64,000 bases of DNA, from positions 1-64,000 of the forward strand of contig NZ_WPZQ01000007.1 of assembly GCF_013030265.1 (NCBI RefSeq), read 5' to 3'. The DNA comes from Ruegeria arenilitoris (lineage in GTDB: Bacteria > Pseudomonadota > Alphaproteobacteria > Rhodobacterales > Rhodobacteraceae). A model generated the notes under the pieces. That model had not been told where the DNA came from and did not search any database. It saw only the letters and a program-made list of their open reading frames with translations. A program made the position numbers and the translations under genes. Below are positions 16,696-26,003 of this stretch, piece after piece. The first letter of the stretch is position 1. The number at the start of each line of letters is the position of its first letter.

Positions 16696-18204
16696 TTAAC
16701 CGCCAGTCGTCAGCACTGATACCTGTCCCGTGCGTGAGGCACGTATACGGGAGCGAATGAGCACAAAGATCGACAAGGCCGTGAGCAACCAGAAAAGCCA
16801 GCAAATCGCGTTCCTGACAAAGATCGACAGGCTCCCGTCAGACAACAGTAACGATTGGCGGAAGTTGTCCTCAAGAAGCGGTCCAAGAACAAAGGCGATC
16901 AAGAACGGCGCGACCGGGATATCCAACCGAAGCATCGCGAAACCAACGAGGCCCATGCACAGCATGACCAGAATATCGAACAGGTTGTTGTTCACCGCAT
17001 AAGCGCCATAGACACACAGCGTGAAGACAATCGGGTACAGGATGCGGTTCGGGATCAGGGCAACACGGCTGAAGGTTTTGATGGCAACCTTGCCCACGAT
17101 GAACAGATAGGCCGAGCTGAGCAGGATACCCATGAACAGTGCGTAAATCATCGGAAGGTTCTCGGCGAAGAGAATGGGTCCCGGACGCAACCCGTGGATC
17201 ATGAACGCACCCAGGATCACTGCCGTGATCACGTCACCGGGAACACCCAACGCCAACAGCGGGATCATCGTCGCGCCGGCCACGCCGTTGTTCCCCGCCT
17301 CTGCTGCGGCGACGCCCTCGGGTTCGCCCTTGCCGAAATTTTCCGGATGTTTTGAGTTTCTGCGTGCTTCGCTATAGCTCAGGAAGGCAGCCGGGGCGCC
17401 GCCGATACCGGGAATGGCGCCCAGAATAACGCCAATGAAGCTGCCGCGGATAACCGATTTCAAGGTCTTGCGGAATTCGGCAAAGCTTGCACCGCGACCC
17501 AGTTCCTGGCGTTGTGCTCCCGGAGGACGGGGACGGCGTGTCGCACGGTCGAGGATTTCAGGGATCGCAAATAGGCCGATGAGCACCGGAATAAAGTTCA
17601 GCCCGGACATCAGTTCATAATTGCCAAAGATGAACCGGTTCGTGCCGTAGATCAGATCAAGTCCAACGGTGGCGAGCATCAGGCCCAGGCAGGCGGACAG
17701 GATACCTTTGGTCAGGCTGGGGCCTGCAACTCCTGCGATGATTGTCAGCGAGAAGACAATCAGGGTGAAGAACTCGGGCGGACCAAAGCGCAGCGCGAAG
17801 GTTGCCAGGAAACCGGCGAACAGGATCAGCGCGATGTTTGAGATTAGGTCAGCCACACAGGACGCATAAAGCGCGATATCCAGCGCCTTTCGCGCCTGAC
17901 CTTTCTGGGCCAGTGGATAGCCGTCCAGAATGGTACAGGACGCTGCCGGGGTTCCGGGTGTCTTGATCAGGATTGCGGTCAGAGACCCGCCATACAAGCC
18001 ACCTTTGTAGACGCCAAGCAACAGCAGGATACCGGTCACAGGCTGCATCGTGAACGTAAACGGCAGGGCCAGGGCCACACCCATAGGTGTGGTCATCCCC
18101 GGTATCGCACCGATGATGGTACCGATCAAAACCCCAATGCCGATAACCAGAATGTTCTCGAAGCTGAGGAATAGCTGGAAGGCTGTGGAAATATTCTCGA
18201 TCAT
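16696..18204 (-). CDS. tctA: Tripartite tricarboxylate transporter large permease (TctA)
   Basis: A 502-residue membrane protein of the TctA family, with about twelve helices. Family motifs include GTIIGAIPGMTTPMGVALAL near the N-terminus, LLGVYKGGLYGGSLTAILI, IKTPGTPAASCTILDGYP, and the repeat GVILGAIPGIGGAPAAFLSY near residue 260. It works with the four-helix TctB (upstream, 13 bp gap) and a periplasmic TctC (divergent gene at 20029) to import a carboxylate or other small anion by secondary transport. GAGGAG lies upstream of ATG. The substrate is not fixed by the family. Confidence 0.95.
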   Translation of the reverse strand: MIENISTAFQLFLSFENILVIGIGVLIGTIIGAIPGMTTPMGVALALPFTFTMQPVTGILLLLGVYKGGLYGGSLTAILIKTPGTPAASCTILDGYPLAQKGQARKALDIALYASCVADLISNIALILFAGFLATFALRFGPPEFFTLIVFSLTIIAGVAGPSLTKGILSACLGLMLATVGLDLIYGTNRFIFGNYELMSGLNFIPVLIGLFAIPEILDRATRRPRPPGAQRQELGRGASFAEFRKTLKSVIRGSFIGVILGAIPGIGGAPAAFLSYSEARRNSKHPENFGKGEPEGVAAAEAGNNGVAGATMIPLLALGVPGDVITAVILGAFMIHGLRPGPILFAENLPMIYALFMGILLSSAYLFIVGKVAIKTFSRVALIPNRILYPIVFTLCVYGAYAVNNNLFDILVMLCMGLVGFAMLRLDIPVAPFLIAFVLGPLLEDNFRQSLLLSDGSLSIFVRNAICWLFWLLTALSIFVLIRSRIRASRTGQVSVLTTGG

Positions 18205-18217
18205 GCTCAGGGTCTCC

Positions 18218-18733
18218 TCAGCCTAGCGTTTCGAACATGCCAAGCGGCATCGGCACACCCGCGACGTGCAGAAAGAACAGGTACAGAAGAATAGGTAGAA
18301 TGATGCTGATCGGGACGATGTAGTACCACTTGCGTTCGCCAAAAAAGAGCATCATGGCGAGCATCAGAACGATCGAGCTTGCAACCACGCCCAGGGTCGT
18401 CAAAGCAAAGTAAAACAGGAACAACGCGAAGATCAGGATGATCGTCCGCAGAGTCCCGGGAAGCGTGTCCAGCTTATAGACAGCATCAGCTTCTGCATCT
18501 TCGTCCGCATCGGGTTCAGGTACTTTCAAAAAGTAGGACTCAGCCATCAGACATAGAGCGACGACCACAACCGCAATAGCGATCACTCTTGGCCAGAATT
18601 CCGGCGACAATGCTGAAATTTCAACAGACCCCGGTGAAGCGACACCTACGGGAATAAGCACAATCAGCGTCAGAATGCCCAGGACAAGGAATAACGCCCC
18701 TGCAAACAGGTCGAGTTTCTTTGAACTATCCAC
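18218..18733 (-). CDS. tctB: Tripartite tricarboxylate transporter small permease (TctB)
   Basis: A 171-residue membrane protein with four predicted helices (LFAGALFLVLGILTLIVLIP, VIAIAVVVVALCLMAESYFL, a pair around residues 95-130, and IVPISIILPILLYLFFLHVA). An acidic cytosolic loop (EPDADEDAEADAV) separates helices 2 and 3. Size and position directly before tctA identify it as TctB. It starts with GTG after a strong GGGAGG site, 2 bp after the ROK regulator stop, so regulator and transporter form one operon. Confidence 0.93.
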   Translation of the reverse strand: MDSSKKLDLFAGALFLVLGILTLIVLIPVGVASPGSVEISALSPEFWPRVIAIAVVVVALCLMAESYFLKVPEPDADEDAEADAVYKLDTLPGTLRTIILIFALFLFYFALTTLGVVASSIVLMLAMMLFFGERKWYYIVPISIILPILLYLFFLHVAGVPMPLGMFETLG

Positions 18734-18735
18734 TG

Positions 18736-19935
18736 TCAGCTTCCTCCCTTTAGCAGATTCAGATCCAGCTCTGCGTTTGCGATGTTTTCGTGAAGCGACA
18801 GCAGACGTGCCGCCCCCATGTGGGTCATCGCGCTGGATTTGATTTTAATCGGCTGCTGCAGGTCGGCTTTCAGATTGTCGATCTGCTTTCGAAATGCCTC
18901 CAGATAGTATGGCGACTGCGCCAAAGGGCCGGCGAGCAAAACCAGTTCAGGCTGCAAAACTGTCAGGCTTAGCGAAAAGCAGTTTGCCGCCCTGGCCCCG
19001 AAATCTTCTACAACAGATCTATATTCTCCATCCGCGTCATTGGCCGCTGAAACAACATCCCGGATTTTCTGGGCTCTCTCCTGATCGGACAGCGCCTCAA
19101 ATATCTTTGGTGTCAGCAGCTGACGTAACAACGCCTTTCCGCCACACAGATCAGACAGAGAAACGGCTGAGTTGGATCCCACTCCTTCAGTGGTCCTGGC
19201 CTCAGTCAAAACGCCACCAACCCGACCAATCCCACTATAGGGCTGGCCGTTGACTTGCAGCCCGATTCCGAAACCCATTGCGCAGTAAATCACAGCGACA
19301 TTTTCGATGTTCCGCGCAGCACCAAAAGCTACTTCGGACTGGCAGATCGCGGCACTTGGTGTTTCAAGCGCAACTGGAACACCAAGCTCTTCTCTCACGA
19401 TCCCGCAAACATTGGTTTCTTCGGCCCAGCCGAGTGTGGGCGCGGAAATGACAATCCCGCGGGCTTTGTCCAGATTGCCGGCGATCGTCAGGCCAACCCC
19501 AAAAAGCCGATCCTTTTCTGGGACATGCTCTTCGATCAAGGCTTTGGCCTGCTTACAGCATGCCCTTATGAAACTGGTGCCGTCAGTTAGACCCGCCCCG
19601 CCGGCATCCCAGGATGCGATGCGATTATTCGACAGATCGGCAAGCGTGACTACCTGCTGGTACGCATTGATACCGATTCCGATCACATAACCCCCGGATC
19701 GGTCCATGGTCAGTTTTTTAGTTCTTGGCCCCCTGCGCCCTTCAGGTTGGGACACGCCAACCTCCTGAACCAGCCGCGCTTCGATCAGCTCTCGCGTAAT
19801 TCTCGAAACGCTCGCGGCATTCAGCGCAAGGTTATCTGCGATCTGCGTTCGCGAAATCGTGCCTGATCCCAGTATCTCCCCAAGGACTCTCTGCCTGTTC
19901 CCGCGACCGATCTCTTCCTGTGACCAACCTGCCAT
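18736..19935 (-). CDS. ROK-family transcriptional regulator
   Basis: A 399-residue regulator with an N-terminal winged helix (GTISRTQIADNLALNAASVS, residues 25-45) and a C-terminal ROK (sugar-kinase-like) domain from residue 80. The ROK part includes GYVIGIGINAYQQVVTLADL, GVGLTIAGNLDK and YCAMGFGIGLQVNGQPYSG. The zinc-binding CxCGxxGC motif of sugar-responsive ROK repressors is not seen in its usual form, and the kinase catalytic Asp is not obvious, so it is probably a pure regulator. It heads the minus-strand operon with tctB/tctA and is divergent from tctC, where operator-like repeats lie (19957-19985). Confidence 0.9.
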   Translation of the reverse strand: MAGWSQEEIGRGNRQRVLGEILGSGTISRTQIADNLALNAASVSRITRELIEARLVQEVGVSQPEGRRGPRTKKLTMDRSGGYVIGIGINAYQQVVTLADLSNNRIASWDAGGAGLTDGTSFIRACCKQAKALIEEHVPEKDRLFGVGLTIAGNLDKARGIVISAPTLGWAEETNVCGIVREELGVPVALETPSAAICQSEVAFGAARNIENVAVIYCAMGFGIGLQVNGQPYSGIGRVGGVLTEARTTEGVGSNSAVSLSDLCGGKALLRQLLTPKIFEALSDQERAQKIRDVVSAANDADGEYRSVVEDFGARAANCFSLSLTVLQPELVLLAGPLAQSPYYLEAFRKQIDNLKADLQQPIKIKSSAMTHMGAARLLSLHENIANAELDLNLLKGGS

Positions 19936-20028
19936 TTTGCACCTCCTGAATGTATCTTTACTTAATTATTTACTTACTGCAAGTATTTTATTATGGTGAG
20001 TCCCACTCGATTCAGGGAGACGCAACAA
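19936..20028. promoter_or_regulatory. Divergent promoter and probable ROK operator
   Basis: An AT-rich 93 bp region between the ROK gene and tctC. It contains a direct repeat TTTACTTA at 19957-19964 and 19969-19976, spaced 12 bp (about one helical turn), and the dyad TACTT-ACTGC-AAGTA at 19971-19985. This is a good candidate operator for the ROK regulator controlling both directions. Confidence 0.5.
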
Positions 20029-21012
20029 ATGACAGTCAGAAACACAGTAACCGCAGCGCTGAGCAGCCTTGCACTGCTCGCGATCCCGATGGGGGTGTCC
20101 GCGCAAGATTATCCAAGTAAACCAGTGACTTTAGTGGTGCCATATGGCCCTGGCGGCGCTGCTGATCTGGCCGCGCGAACCCTCAGCACTGAGGCGCCGG
20201 ACTACCTGGGTGAGAACATTCTGGTGGTAAACAAGACCGGTGCGGGTGGTGTTGTTGGCTCGACTCAGGTCGCCAAATCACGCCCCGATGGCTACACCCT
20301 CCTAATGGCGCGCGTTGGATCTCAGGCCACCGTTCCGGCGATTAACCGGACAATTCCCTATAAGTGGGACGACTTTACCTTTCTGGGTCTGATCGAAAAG
20401 AACCCGTTTGTATTAGGCGTCAGCGCGGACTCGCCGTATCAAAGCTTTGAAGAACTAAAGACTGCGATCGCAAATGGTGAGCGCCTGTCCTATGCGTCCG
20501 CCGGTGTTGGCACCCTACTGCACATGGCGATGCTCATCATGCTGGATGATCTCGGCGTCGACTCCGAAGCGCTGATCCATGTCCCGTTCAAAGGCGGCGG
20601 TAAGGCGACCGCAGCCGTGGTGGGCGGGCATGCCGACTTGATCTTCCACAATCTCTCGGGCCTGTCCGGTGCGATCGAATCTGACCAGATCCGCCCCCTG
20701 CTGACCACCACACCCGAACGTTTTGCAGCCATTCCTGACACGCCAACCGCACAGGAACTGGGTCATCCTAACTTGGAAAACGTTGTCGGCTGGACAGGTG
20801 TCTGGGGACCCAAAGACCTGCCCGAAGATGTCGTGGCAAAATGGGTCGAGGTGCTTGGGGCAATTGCAGCTGATGAAAGCTGGGTTGAGACCACAGAAAA
20901 GCTGGGCTCAGTCCCAACAGTTCTTTCACCAGACGACACAAAAGCATTCGTTGAAGGTCAGGTTAATACCTTCAGCGACACAGCCGAAAAGTTGGGAATG
21001 GTAATCCAATAA
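20029..21012 (+). CDS. tctC: Tripartite tricarboxylate transporter substrate-binding protein (TctC/Bug)
   Basis: A 327-residue periplasmic binding protein of the Bug/TctC family. A Sec signal peptide covers about residues 1-25 (LSSLALLAIPMGVSAQ). The mature part begins DYPSKPVTLVVPYGPGGAAD, the family ligand-loop motif, followed by VNKTGAGGVVGSTQVAKSRP. The ATG at 20029 is chosen for its AGGGAGA site and good signal peptide; an upstream ATG at 19993 would spoil the leader. It delivers ligand to TctAB. Next to a choline-sulfatase-type enzyme, the ligand may be a sulfate ester or an organic acid. Confidence 0.94.
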   Translation: MTVRNTVTAALSSLALLAIPMGVSAQDYPSKPVTLVVPYGPGGAADLAARTLSTEAPDYLGENILVVNKTGAGGVVGSTQVAKSRPDGYTLLMARVGSQATVPAINRTIPYKWDDFTFLGLIEKNPFVLGVSADSPYQSFEELKTAIANGERLSYASAGVGTLLHMAMLIMLDDLGVDSEALIHVPFKGGGKATAAVVGGHADLIFHNLSGLSGAIESDQIRPLLTTTPERFAAIPDTPTAQELGHPNLENVVGWTGVWGPKDLPEDVVAKWVEVLGAIAADESWVETTEKLGSVPTVLSPDDTKAFVEGQVNTFSDTAEKLGMVIQ

Positions 21013-21024
21013 CAACCTCGGCGT

Positions 21025-21058
21025 CCCGGGCGGTCCTCCCCTCTTCTCGCCGCCCGGG
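21025..21058 (+). other. Strong intercistronic hairpin after tctC
   Basis: A perfect 9 bp inverted repeat, CCCGGGCGG and CCGCCCGGG with a 16 nt loop, lies between tctC and the sulfatase gene. Only a short T-poor tail follows, so it is better read as a partial terminator or mRNA-stabilising hairpin that raises binding-protein levels relative to downstream genes. Confidence 0.6.
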
Positions 21059-21088
21059 CTTAATCTCCTTATTTCTCAGGAAACGAAT

Positions 21089-22624
21089 ATGGCGCGTCCA
21101 AACATCCTATTCATTCAGGCGGACCAACTCGCGGCGAACGCGTTGGCGGCTTATGGCAACAAGACCGTCAAAGCACCCAACATTGACCGGCTTGCGGAAA
21201 ATGGAGTGGTGTTTGAAAACTGCTATTGCAACCTGCCCATGTGCGGACCGTCCCGTGCGTCTATGCACGCAGGCAAACTGCCGTTCTCGATCGGCATGTA
21301 TGACAACGCCAGCGAATTCCACACCGACATTCCGACATTCGCGCATTATCTGCGCAGCATGGATTACCGGGTCGAGATGTCCGGCAAGATGCACTTTGTC
21401 GGCCCCGATCAATTGCACGGCTACGACAAACGCCACACGACCGAAATCTACCCGGCCAACTTCGCCTGGACCGTGGATTGGTCCAAGGGGCGCGAGTACA
21501 AGCCCACCAATCTGACCATGGCCCCTATTTTGGAAAGCGGCCCCGCGATCCGTACCATGCAGATGGATTACGATGATGAGGTCGAATACCACGGCGTTCA
21601 GGCGCTGTATGATCTGGCGCGAAAAGGCGACGACCGCCCCTTTATGCTGACGGTTTCCTTCACCTCCCCGCACTCGCCCTTCGTGATTGGGCAAGAGTAC
21701 TGGGACCTCTACGATCATGATGAAATCGAATACCCTGCCGTCCCGCCTCTGGAACTGAACGAGATGGATCATCTCAGCCGCAACCTGCACTACTGCCAGT
21801 CGCGGCACGAGTTCACAGTCACGCCCGAAGACCGCCGCAAAGCCCGCCACGGCTATTACGGAATGATCTCGTATATAGACGAAAAAGTCGGTCGCCTTGT
21901 GGATGTTCTGGAAAAGACCGGCCAGATCGACAACACCATCGTCATCGTGACCGCCGACCACGGCGAGATGATGGGTGAGCGCGGCATGTGGTTCAAACAA
22001 CACTTCTTCGAGTGGGCCTCCAGCGTGCCCTTCATCGTATACTCGCCGGATCGTTTCAAACCGGCACGAGTGAAGGAGAATATCTCACTCATAGATCTTC
22101 TGCCGACACTCACGGACCTCGCAGCTGAGGGTTCATTCGAGGACTATGCTGCTCCTATCGACGGCCAGTCTCTGGTTCCTGCCCTGAACGGTGACACGTC
22201 TGGACTGTCAGATGTTGTGATCTCAGAATTCGCCGCAGACGGGTCCACCGGCCCCAGCCGCATGGTTAGAAAGGGTCAATGGAAACTGATGTGGCTCGAA
22301 GGAGTCGATACGCTTCTATACAACGTAGAAGAAGATCCCAACGAAGTAACCAACCGCGCTACCGATCCGGATTGTGCGAATATCAGAGCCGAACTTGAAG
22401 CGATCTTGCTTGACGGTTGGAATCCGGACGAACTGCGCGACACGATCCGTGCCAGCCAGGTCCGTCGCCTTGCCATACACAAGGTAACCGAAGGCGATCC
22501 CACCTACGTATACACCGTCCGCAAAGACGACGACGAACGATATATCCGGAACGCTGGTGCTGCGGATACTAAAGCGCGCGCGCGCCTTCCCTATGTGGCT
22601 CCAGCCAAGCCTGACCGAGTATAA
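21089..22624 (+). CDS. Choline-sulfatase-type sulfatase
   Basis: A 511-residue type I sulfatase. The active-site motif is C52-G-P-S-R, in which Cys52 becomes formylglycine. Metal ligands are seen in FIQADQLAANALAAYG (Asp12) and in VTADHGEMMGERGMW. The N-terminal pattern (FENCYCNLPMCGPSRASMHA, then IGMYDNASEF) and the C-terminal DTIRASQVRRLAIHK are characteristic of BetC choline-O-sulfatases, whose tail takes part in oligomerisation. No signal peptide, so it is cytoplasmic. It probably releases sulfate from an imported sulfate ester. The next gene encodes an alcohol-oxidising GMC enzyme, which fits choline or another alcohol product. Maturation may depend on the enzyme at 52181. Confidence 0.9.
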   Translation: MARPNILFIQADQLAANALAAYGNKTVKAPNIDRLAENGVVFENCYCNLPMCGPSRASMHAGKLPFSIGMYDNASEFHTDIPTFAHYLRSMDYRVEMSGKMHFVGPDQLHGYDKRHTTEIYPANFAWTVDWSKGREYKPTNLTMAPILESGPAIRTMQMDYDDEVEYHGVQALYDLARKGDDRPFMLTVSFTSPHSPFVIGQEYWDLYDHDEIEYPAVPPLELNEMDHLSRNLHYCQSRHEFTVTPEDRRKARHGYYGMISYIDEKVGRLVDVLEKTGQIDNTIVIVTADHGEMMGERGMWFKQHFFEWASSVPFIVYSPDRFKPARVKENISLIDLLPTLTDLAAEGSFEDYAAPIDGQSLVPALNGDTSGLSDVVISEFAADGSTGPSRMVRKGQWKLMWLEGVDTLLYNVEEDPNEVTNRATDPDCANIRAELEAILLDGWNPDELRDTIRASQVRRLAIHKVTEGDPTYVYTVRKDDDERYIRNAGAADTKARARLPYVAPAKPDRV

Positions 22625-22626
22625 AA

Positions 22627-24240
22627 ATGTCGTATGATTATGTTATAGTTGGCGCGGGCTCTGCTGGCTGCGTCATCGCAAACAGATTGTCCGCCGACCC
22701 GAAAATCCGGGTTCTGCTTCTCGAGGCCGGGGGAAAGGACACAAATCCCTGGATTCACATTCCGGTCGGGTACTTCAAAACCCTGCATAATCCAAACACC
22801 GATTGGTGCTACAAGGCCGACCCCGATCCCGGTCTGAACGGGCGCGCACTGGATTGGCCGCGCGGAAAGACCCTTGGCGGATCGTCTTCGATCAACGGCT
22901 TGCTTTATGTGCGGGGCCAGAAAGAGGACTATGATCGCTGGGCGCAATTGGGGAACACCGGTTGGTCTTGGGATGATGTGTTGCCATTGTTCAAGCGATC
23001 AGAAGTTCACGAAGATGCAGACCCCGATCTGCACGGTAAAGATGGCGAATTAGCGGTATCTCTGATCCGCGCCAAATCTCCTATATCCGAGGCTTTCATC
23101 GAGGCCGCCGTCGAAATGGGCGTGCCCCGGACCGACGATTATAACGGCGAGAAACAAGAGGGCGCAGGTTATTTTCACCAAACCGCGCGCAAAGGTTTCC
23201 GCTGCTCTTCGGCCAAGGCATTCCTAACGCCCATCAAAGGCAAGCGGAGAAACCTTGACGTTGTCACGCACGCACATACCACCAACCTCATCTTTGCCTC
23301 TGACGCACCGAAGCAGGTGACGGGAGTTTCCTACGACGTCAAAGGCGCCGCACAACAAGCGATGCTGAACCCGGGCGGTGAAGTCATCTTGTCTGCCGGC
23401 GCTATCGGGTCACCCCAGCTGCTGGAGTTATCGGGCATCGGAAACCCAGATGTCCTGACGGCCGCTGGTGTAAACGTTCGTCACGCCTTGCCCGGCGTTG
23501 GCGAGCATCTTCAGGACCACCTGCAGATCCGCCTAGTCTATGAAGTCAACGTCCCCACCTTGAATGACGCGATCAACAATATCTTCCATCGCGCGGGGAT
23601 CGGCATCGAATATGCCTTGCGCCGAACAGGGCCTATGAGCCTGGGCGCCAGCCAAGTCGCAATTTTTGCCAAATCGATGGAAGGATTGGCAACGCCAGAC
23701 ATTCAATTCCACTTTCAGCCGCTATCCGCTGACAAACCGGGGATCGAAATGCACCCGTTCTCGGGCTTTACCTCTTCAGTTTGCCAACTGAGACCTGAAA
23801 GCCGCGGGCACATCCATATCACTTCGCCTGATGCGCATGCCTATCCCAAGATCGTGCCAAATTATCTTTCTACAACCGGCGATCAACTCTGCGCGATCCG
23901 GGCCGTGAAATTTGCCCGTGCAATGACCAGGACCAACGCCCTTTCGCCTTTCATCGTGCGTGAACATGTGCCGTCAGGCAAAATCGAAACGGATGAAGAG
24001 CACCTCGAAGCCGCCCGCAACATGGCGCAGACGATCTATCATCCCACCTCGACCTGCAAGATGGGCACAGATGACCGCGCAGTCGTTGACCCGCGACTTC
24101 GAGTCCATGGCATCCGTGGACTGCGTGTGGCGGATGCCTCGATCATGCCAGACATCGTCAGCGGCAATACAAATGCGCCGTCGATCATGATCGGCGAGAA
24201 GTGCAGCACTTTGGTTTTGGAGGACAGAAGAACGGAGTAA
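22627..24240 (+). CDS. GMC-family FAD alcohol oxidoreductase (choline dehydrogenase-like)
   Basis: A 537-residue GMC oxidoreductase. The FAD Rossmann motif YVIVGAGSAGCVIANRL opens the protein; GMC signature 1 is GKTLGGSSSINGLLYVRG and signature 2 is GAIGSPQLLELSGIG. The catalytic His lies in YHPTSTCKMG near residue 470. Enzymes of this type oxidise a primary alcohol to an aldehyde. The gene starts 2 bp after the sulfatase stop, so the alcohol freed by the sulfatase is the natural candidate substrate; choline to betaine aldehyde is one option, but BetA orthology is not shown. Confidence 0.92.
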   Translation: MSYDYVIVGAGSAGCVIANRLSADPKIRVLLLEAGGKDTNPWIHIPVGYFKTLHNPNTDWCYKADPDPGLNGRALDWPRGKTLGGSSSINGLLYVRGQKEDYDRWAQLGNTGWSWDDVLPLFKRSEVHEDADPDLHGKDGELAVSLIRAKSPISEAFIEAAVEMGVPRTDDYNGEKQEGAGYFHQTARKGFRCSSAKAFLTPIKGKRRNLDVVTHAHTTNLIFASDAPKQVTGVSYDVKGAAQQAMLNPGGEVILSAGAIGSPQLLELSGIGNPDVLTAAGVNVRHALPGVGEHLQDHLQIRLVYEVNVPTLNDAINNIFHRAGIGIEYALRRTGPMSLGASQVAIFAKSMEGLATPDIQFHFQPLSADKPGIEMHPFSGFTSSVCQLRPESRGHIHITSPDAHAYPKIVPNYLSTTGDQLCAIRAVKFARAMTRTNALSPFIVREHVPSGKIETDEEHLEAARNMAQTIYHPTSTCKMGTDDRAVVDPRLRVHGIRGLRVADASIMPDIVSGNTNAPSIMIGEKCSTLVLEDRRTE

Positions 24241-24746
24241 GCTAACGACGATGACAGGTTTGAATTAACGCGCTCGGACAGATAGCCAGAGCCATAAGAG
24301 ACCAGTTTTGTACATCTACATTTAGCGCCGTGTTGCATTGTCAGGGCATCAAGCAGCAATGAAAAAGGGGAGGCTTTGCAGAACTTTGAGCACGGTGAGT
24401 GGGTATAGCGATCACATCAGAGTCAGGTAGCTAGGCCAGCGAGCCGTTTGAACGGCAGAGGCCGTAAGCGAATTTACCAATCTTGTTCTTGCGTCCAATA
24501 TAGTCACACCTGTCATCGACTTCGAACCAGACATTATTTTCAACTCCGTTGCAGATACCCGCGGATCCTAGCGCTCACCTTCGACCAAGATATTCACGGG
24601 CACCCTCCGGCGGAACGTTCTGGCTAGCTGTCGAGAAGTCTCGCGCTTCAGAGCGCACAAATCCACCAAGCGCCCACGGAGCTGTCGGGCCGAAATGGGG
24701 ATTGCCTGAATGGCAGGAAGATATTTGAGACTTTTGGATTCCTAGG
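24241..24746. other. Intergenic stretch with no recognisable gene
   Basis: About 505 bp between convergent genes (GMC oxidoreductase, plus; M20 amidohydrolase, minus). Short frames exist on both strands but show no recognised motif and no ribosome binding site. No RNA gene or clear terminator was seen. It may be eroded DNA. Confidence 0.4.
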
Positions 24747-25889
24747 TTAGCCGCGTTTGGGTAGCCGTTGGCGAACAAGTTCAGCCCACAAATTTGCGCC
24801 AATCGGAAGAAGCTCATCGTTGAAATCGTAATCCGCAGAATGCAAAGGGCGGCCATGAGACCCTTCTTTCCCGTTACCGATAAGCAGGAAACATCCCGGC
24901 ACCGCCGCCGCGAAATTGGCAAAATCTTCTGAGAAAGTCATAGGGGGGCGATTGCCGTCAGTGTCAAGTTGAAGCGCTTCAGCGGCTGCAATAACGTGGT
25001 TTGCAGCGTCGACATTGTTAACAGCCTCGACGAACTCAGTACGAAATTCCACATTAACATCAACGTTGTGACTCAGCGCAATGCCAGCAGCAATCTGGCG
25101 CATACTGTCCTCAATCAAGCGCCGGTCCTCAGGCGAAGCTGCGCGAGCATCACCCTTCAATACCGTGCAGCCAGGCAGGACGTTGCGCTGACCATCCGTG
25201 ATGAACTCGGTCACTGAAACCACCGCGCCGGACGAGGGTGGCAATCTCCTCGAAACGATAGTCTGCAACGCAAGAACGAGTTCAGAGGCAGGAGTTATGG
25301 TCTCCCGCCCGACATGTGGCATGGAAGCATGCCCACCCTGCCCCTTGATTTCGATCTCAAACAAGTTTTCGCTAAACGTAATAACGCCTGCTCGTGTTGA
25401 CACGTGCCCCACCGGTTCGCCGGGTAAATTATGGGCGCCATAAACCTCTTGGATTGGGAAGCGTTCCAATACACCTTCGTCGATCATCGCCTTGGCACCT
25501 AAACCATGCTCTTCGTTGGGCTGGAACAGTAAGACAACCGTACCGTCGAAATCCGGGTCTTTGACTAGTAACTCAGCCGCGCCAAGCAACATAGTTGTAT
25601 GCCCGTCATGTCCGCATGCATGCATTATCCCTTCATTTCGGGAGCGATAAGGGAAGTCGTTGATTTCGGTAATGGGGAGCGCATCGAAGTCAGCCCTCAA
25701 TCCGATGGCGCGATTGCCTTTGCCCGCTCGGAGGATGCCGACTATGCCCACACCTTCGTGCACTTCTATCCCGAGATCATGCAAGTGCTTGGCAATACGG
25801 GATTTTGTCCATTCCTCCTGGAACCCCAACTCTGGGTTAGCGTGAAATTCGTGACGTAGAGCACGAAGATTCTCTGAAAAATCACCCAT
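24747..25889 (-). CDS. M20-family amidohydrolase/peptidase (hippurate-hydrolase-like)
   Basis: A 380-residue metallo-amidohydrolase of the M20D group (hippurate/IAA-amino-acid hydrolases). Metal-binding motifs are HACGHDGHTTMLLGAAELL and FQPNEEHGLGAKAMI; the dimerisation domain lies around residues 175-290 (GQGGHASMPHVG). The C-terminal ligand region is TFSEDFANFAAAVPGCF. It removes an N-acyl group from an amino acid or splits a small amide in the cytoplasm. The ATG has GGAG upstream. It is divergent from an Lrp-type regulator 114 bp away, which likely controls it. Confidence 0.92.
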   Translation of the reverse strand: MGDFSENLRALRHEFHANPELGFQEEWTKSRIAKHLHDLGIEVHEGVGIVGILRAGKGNRAIGLRADFDALPITEINDFPYRSRNEGIMHACGHDGHTTMLLGAAELLVKDPDFDGTVVLLFQPNEEHGLGAKAMIDEGVLERFPIQEVYGAHNLPGEPVGHVSTRAGVITFSENLFEIEIKGQGGHASMPHVGRETITPASELVLALQTIVSRRLPPSSGAVVSVTEFITDGQRNVLPGCTVLKGDARAASPEDRRLIEDSMRQIAAGIALSHNVDVNVEFRTEFVEAVNNVDAANHVIAAAEALQLDTDGNRPPMTFSEDFANFAAAVPGCFLLIGNGKEGSHGRPLHSADYDFNDELLPIGANLWAELVRQRLPKRG

Positions 25890-26003
25890 TCATGCAGCTC
25901 CAATTCGATGAACTCGACATCTCCTAAGAAGATGAGGGTTTTTATTTCATCTCTAGGGAAAAATCCGCTGGAAATTGCACTAGCTGACGCAATAATATTT
26001 CAC

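Noticed and set aside
21107..22003. 298-codon open frame opposite the choline-sulfatase-type gene
   Set aside because: Histidine- and valine-rich antisense shadow created by third-position GC bias of the sulfatase gene.
24300..24560. Possible insertion sequence remnant between the GMC oxidoreductase and M20 genes
   Set aside because: No terminal inverted repeats, target duplication or transposase motif could be recognised.
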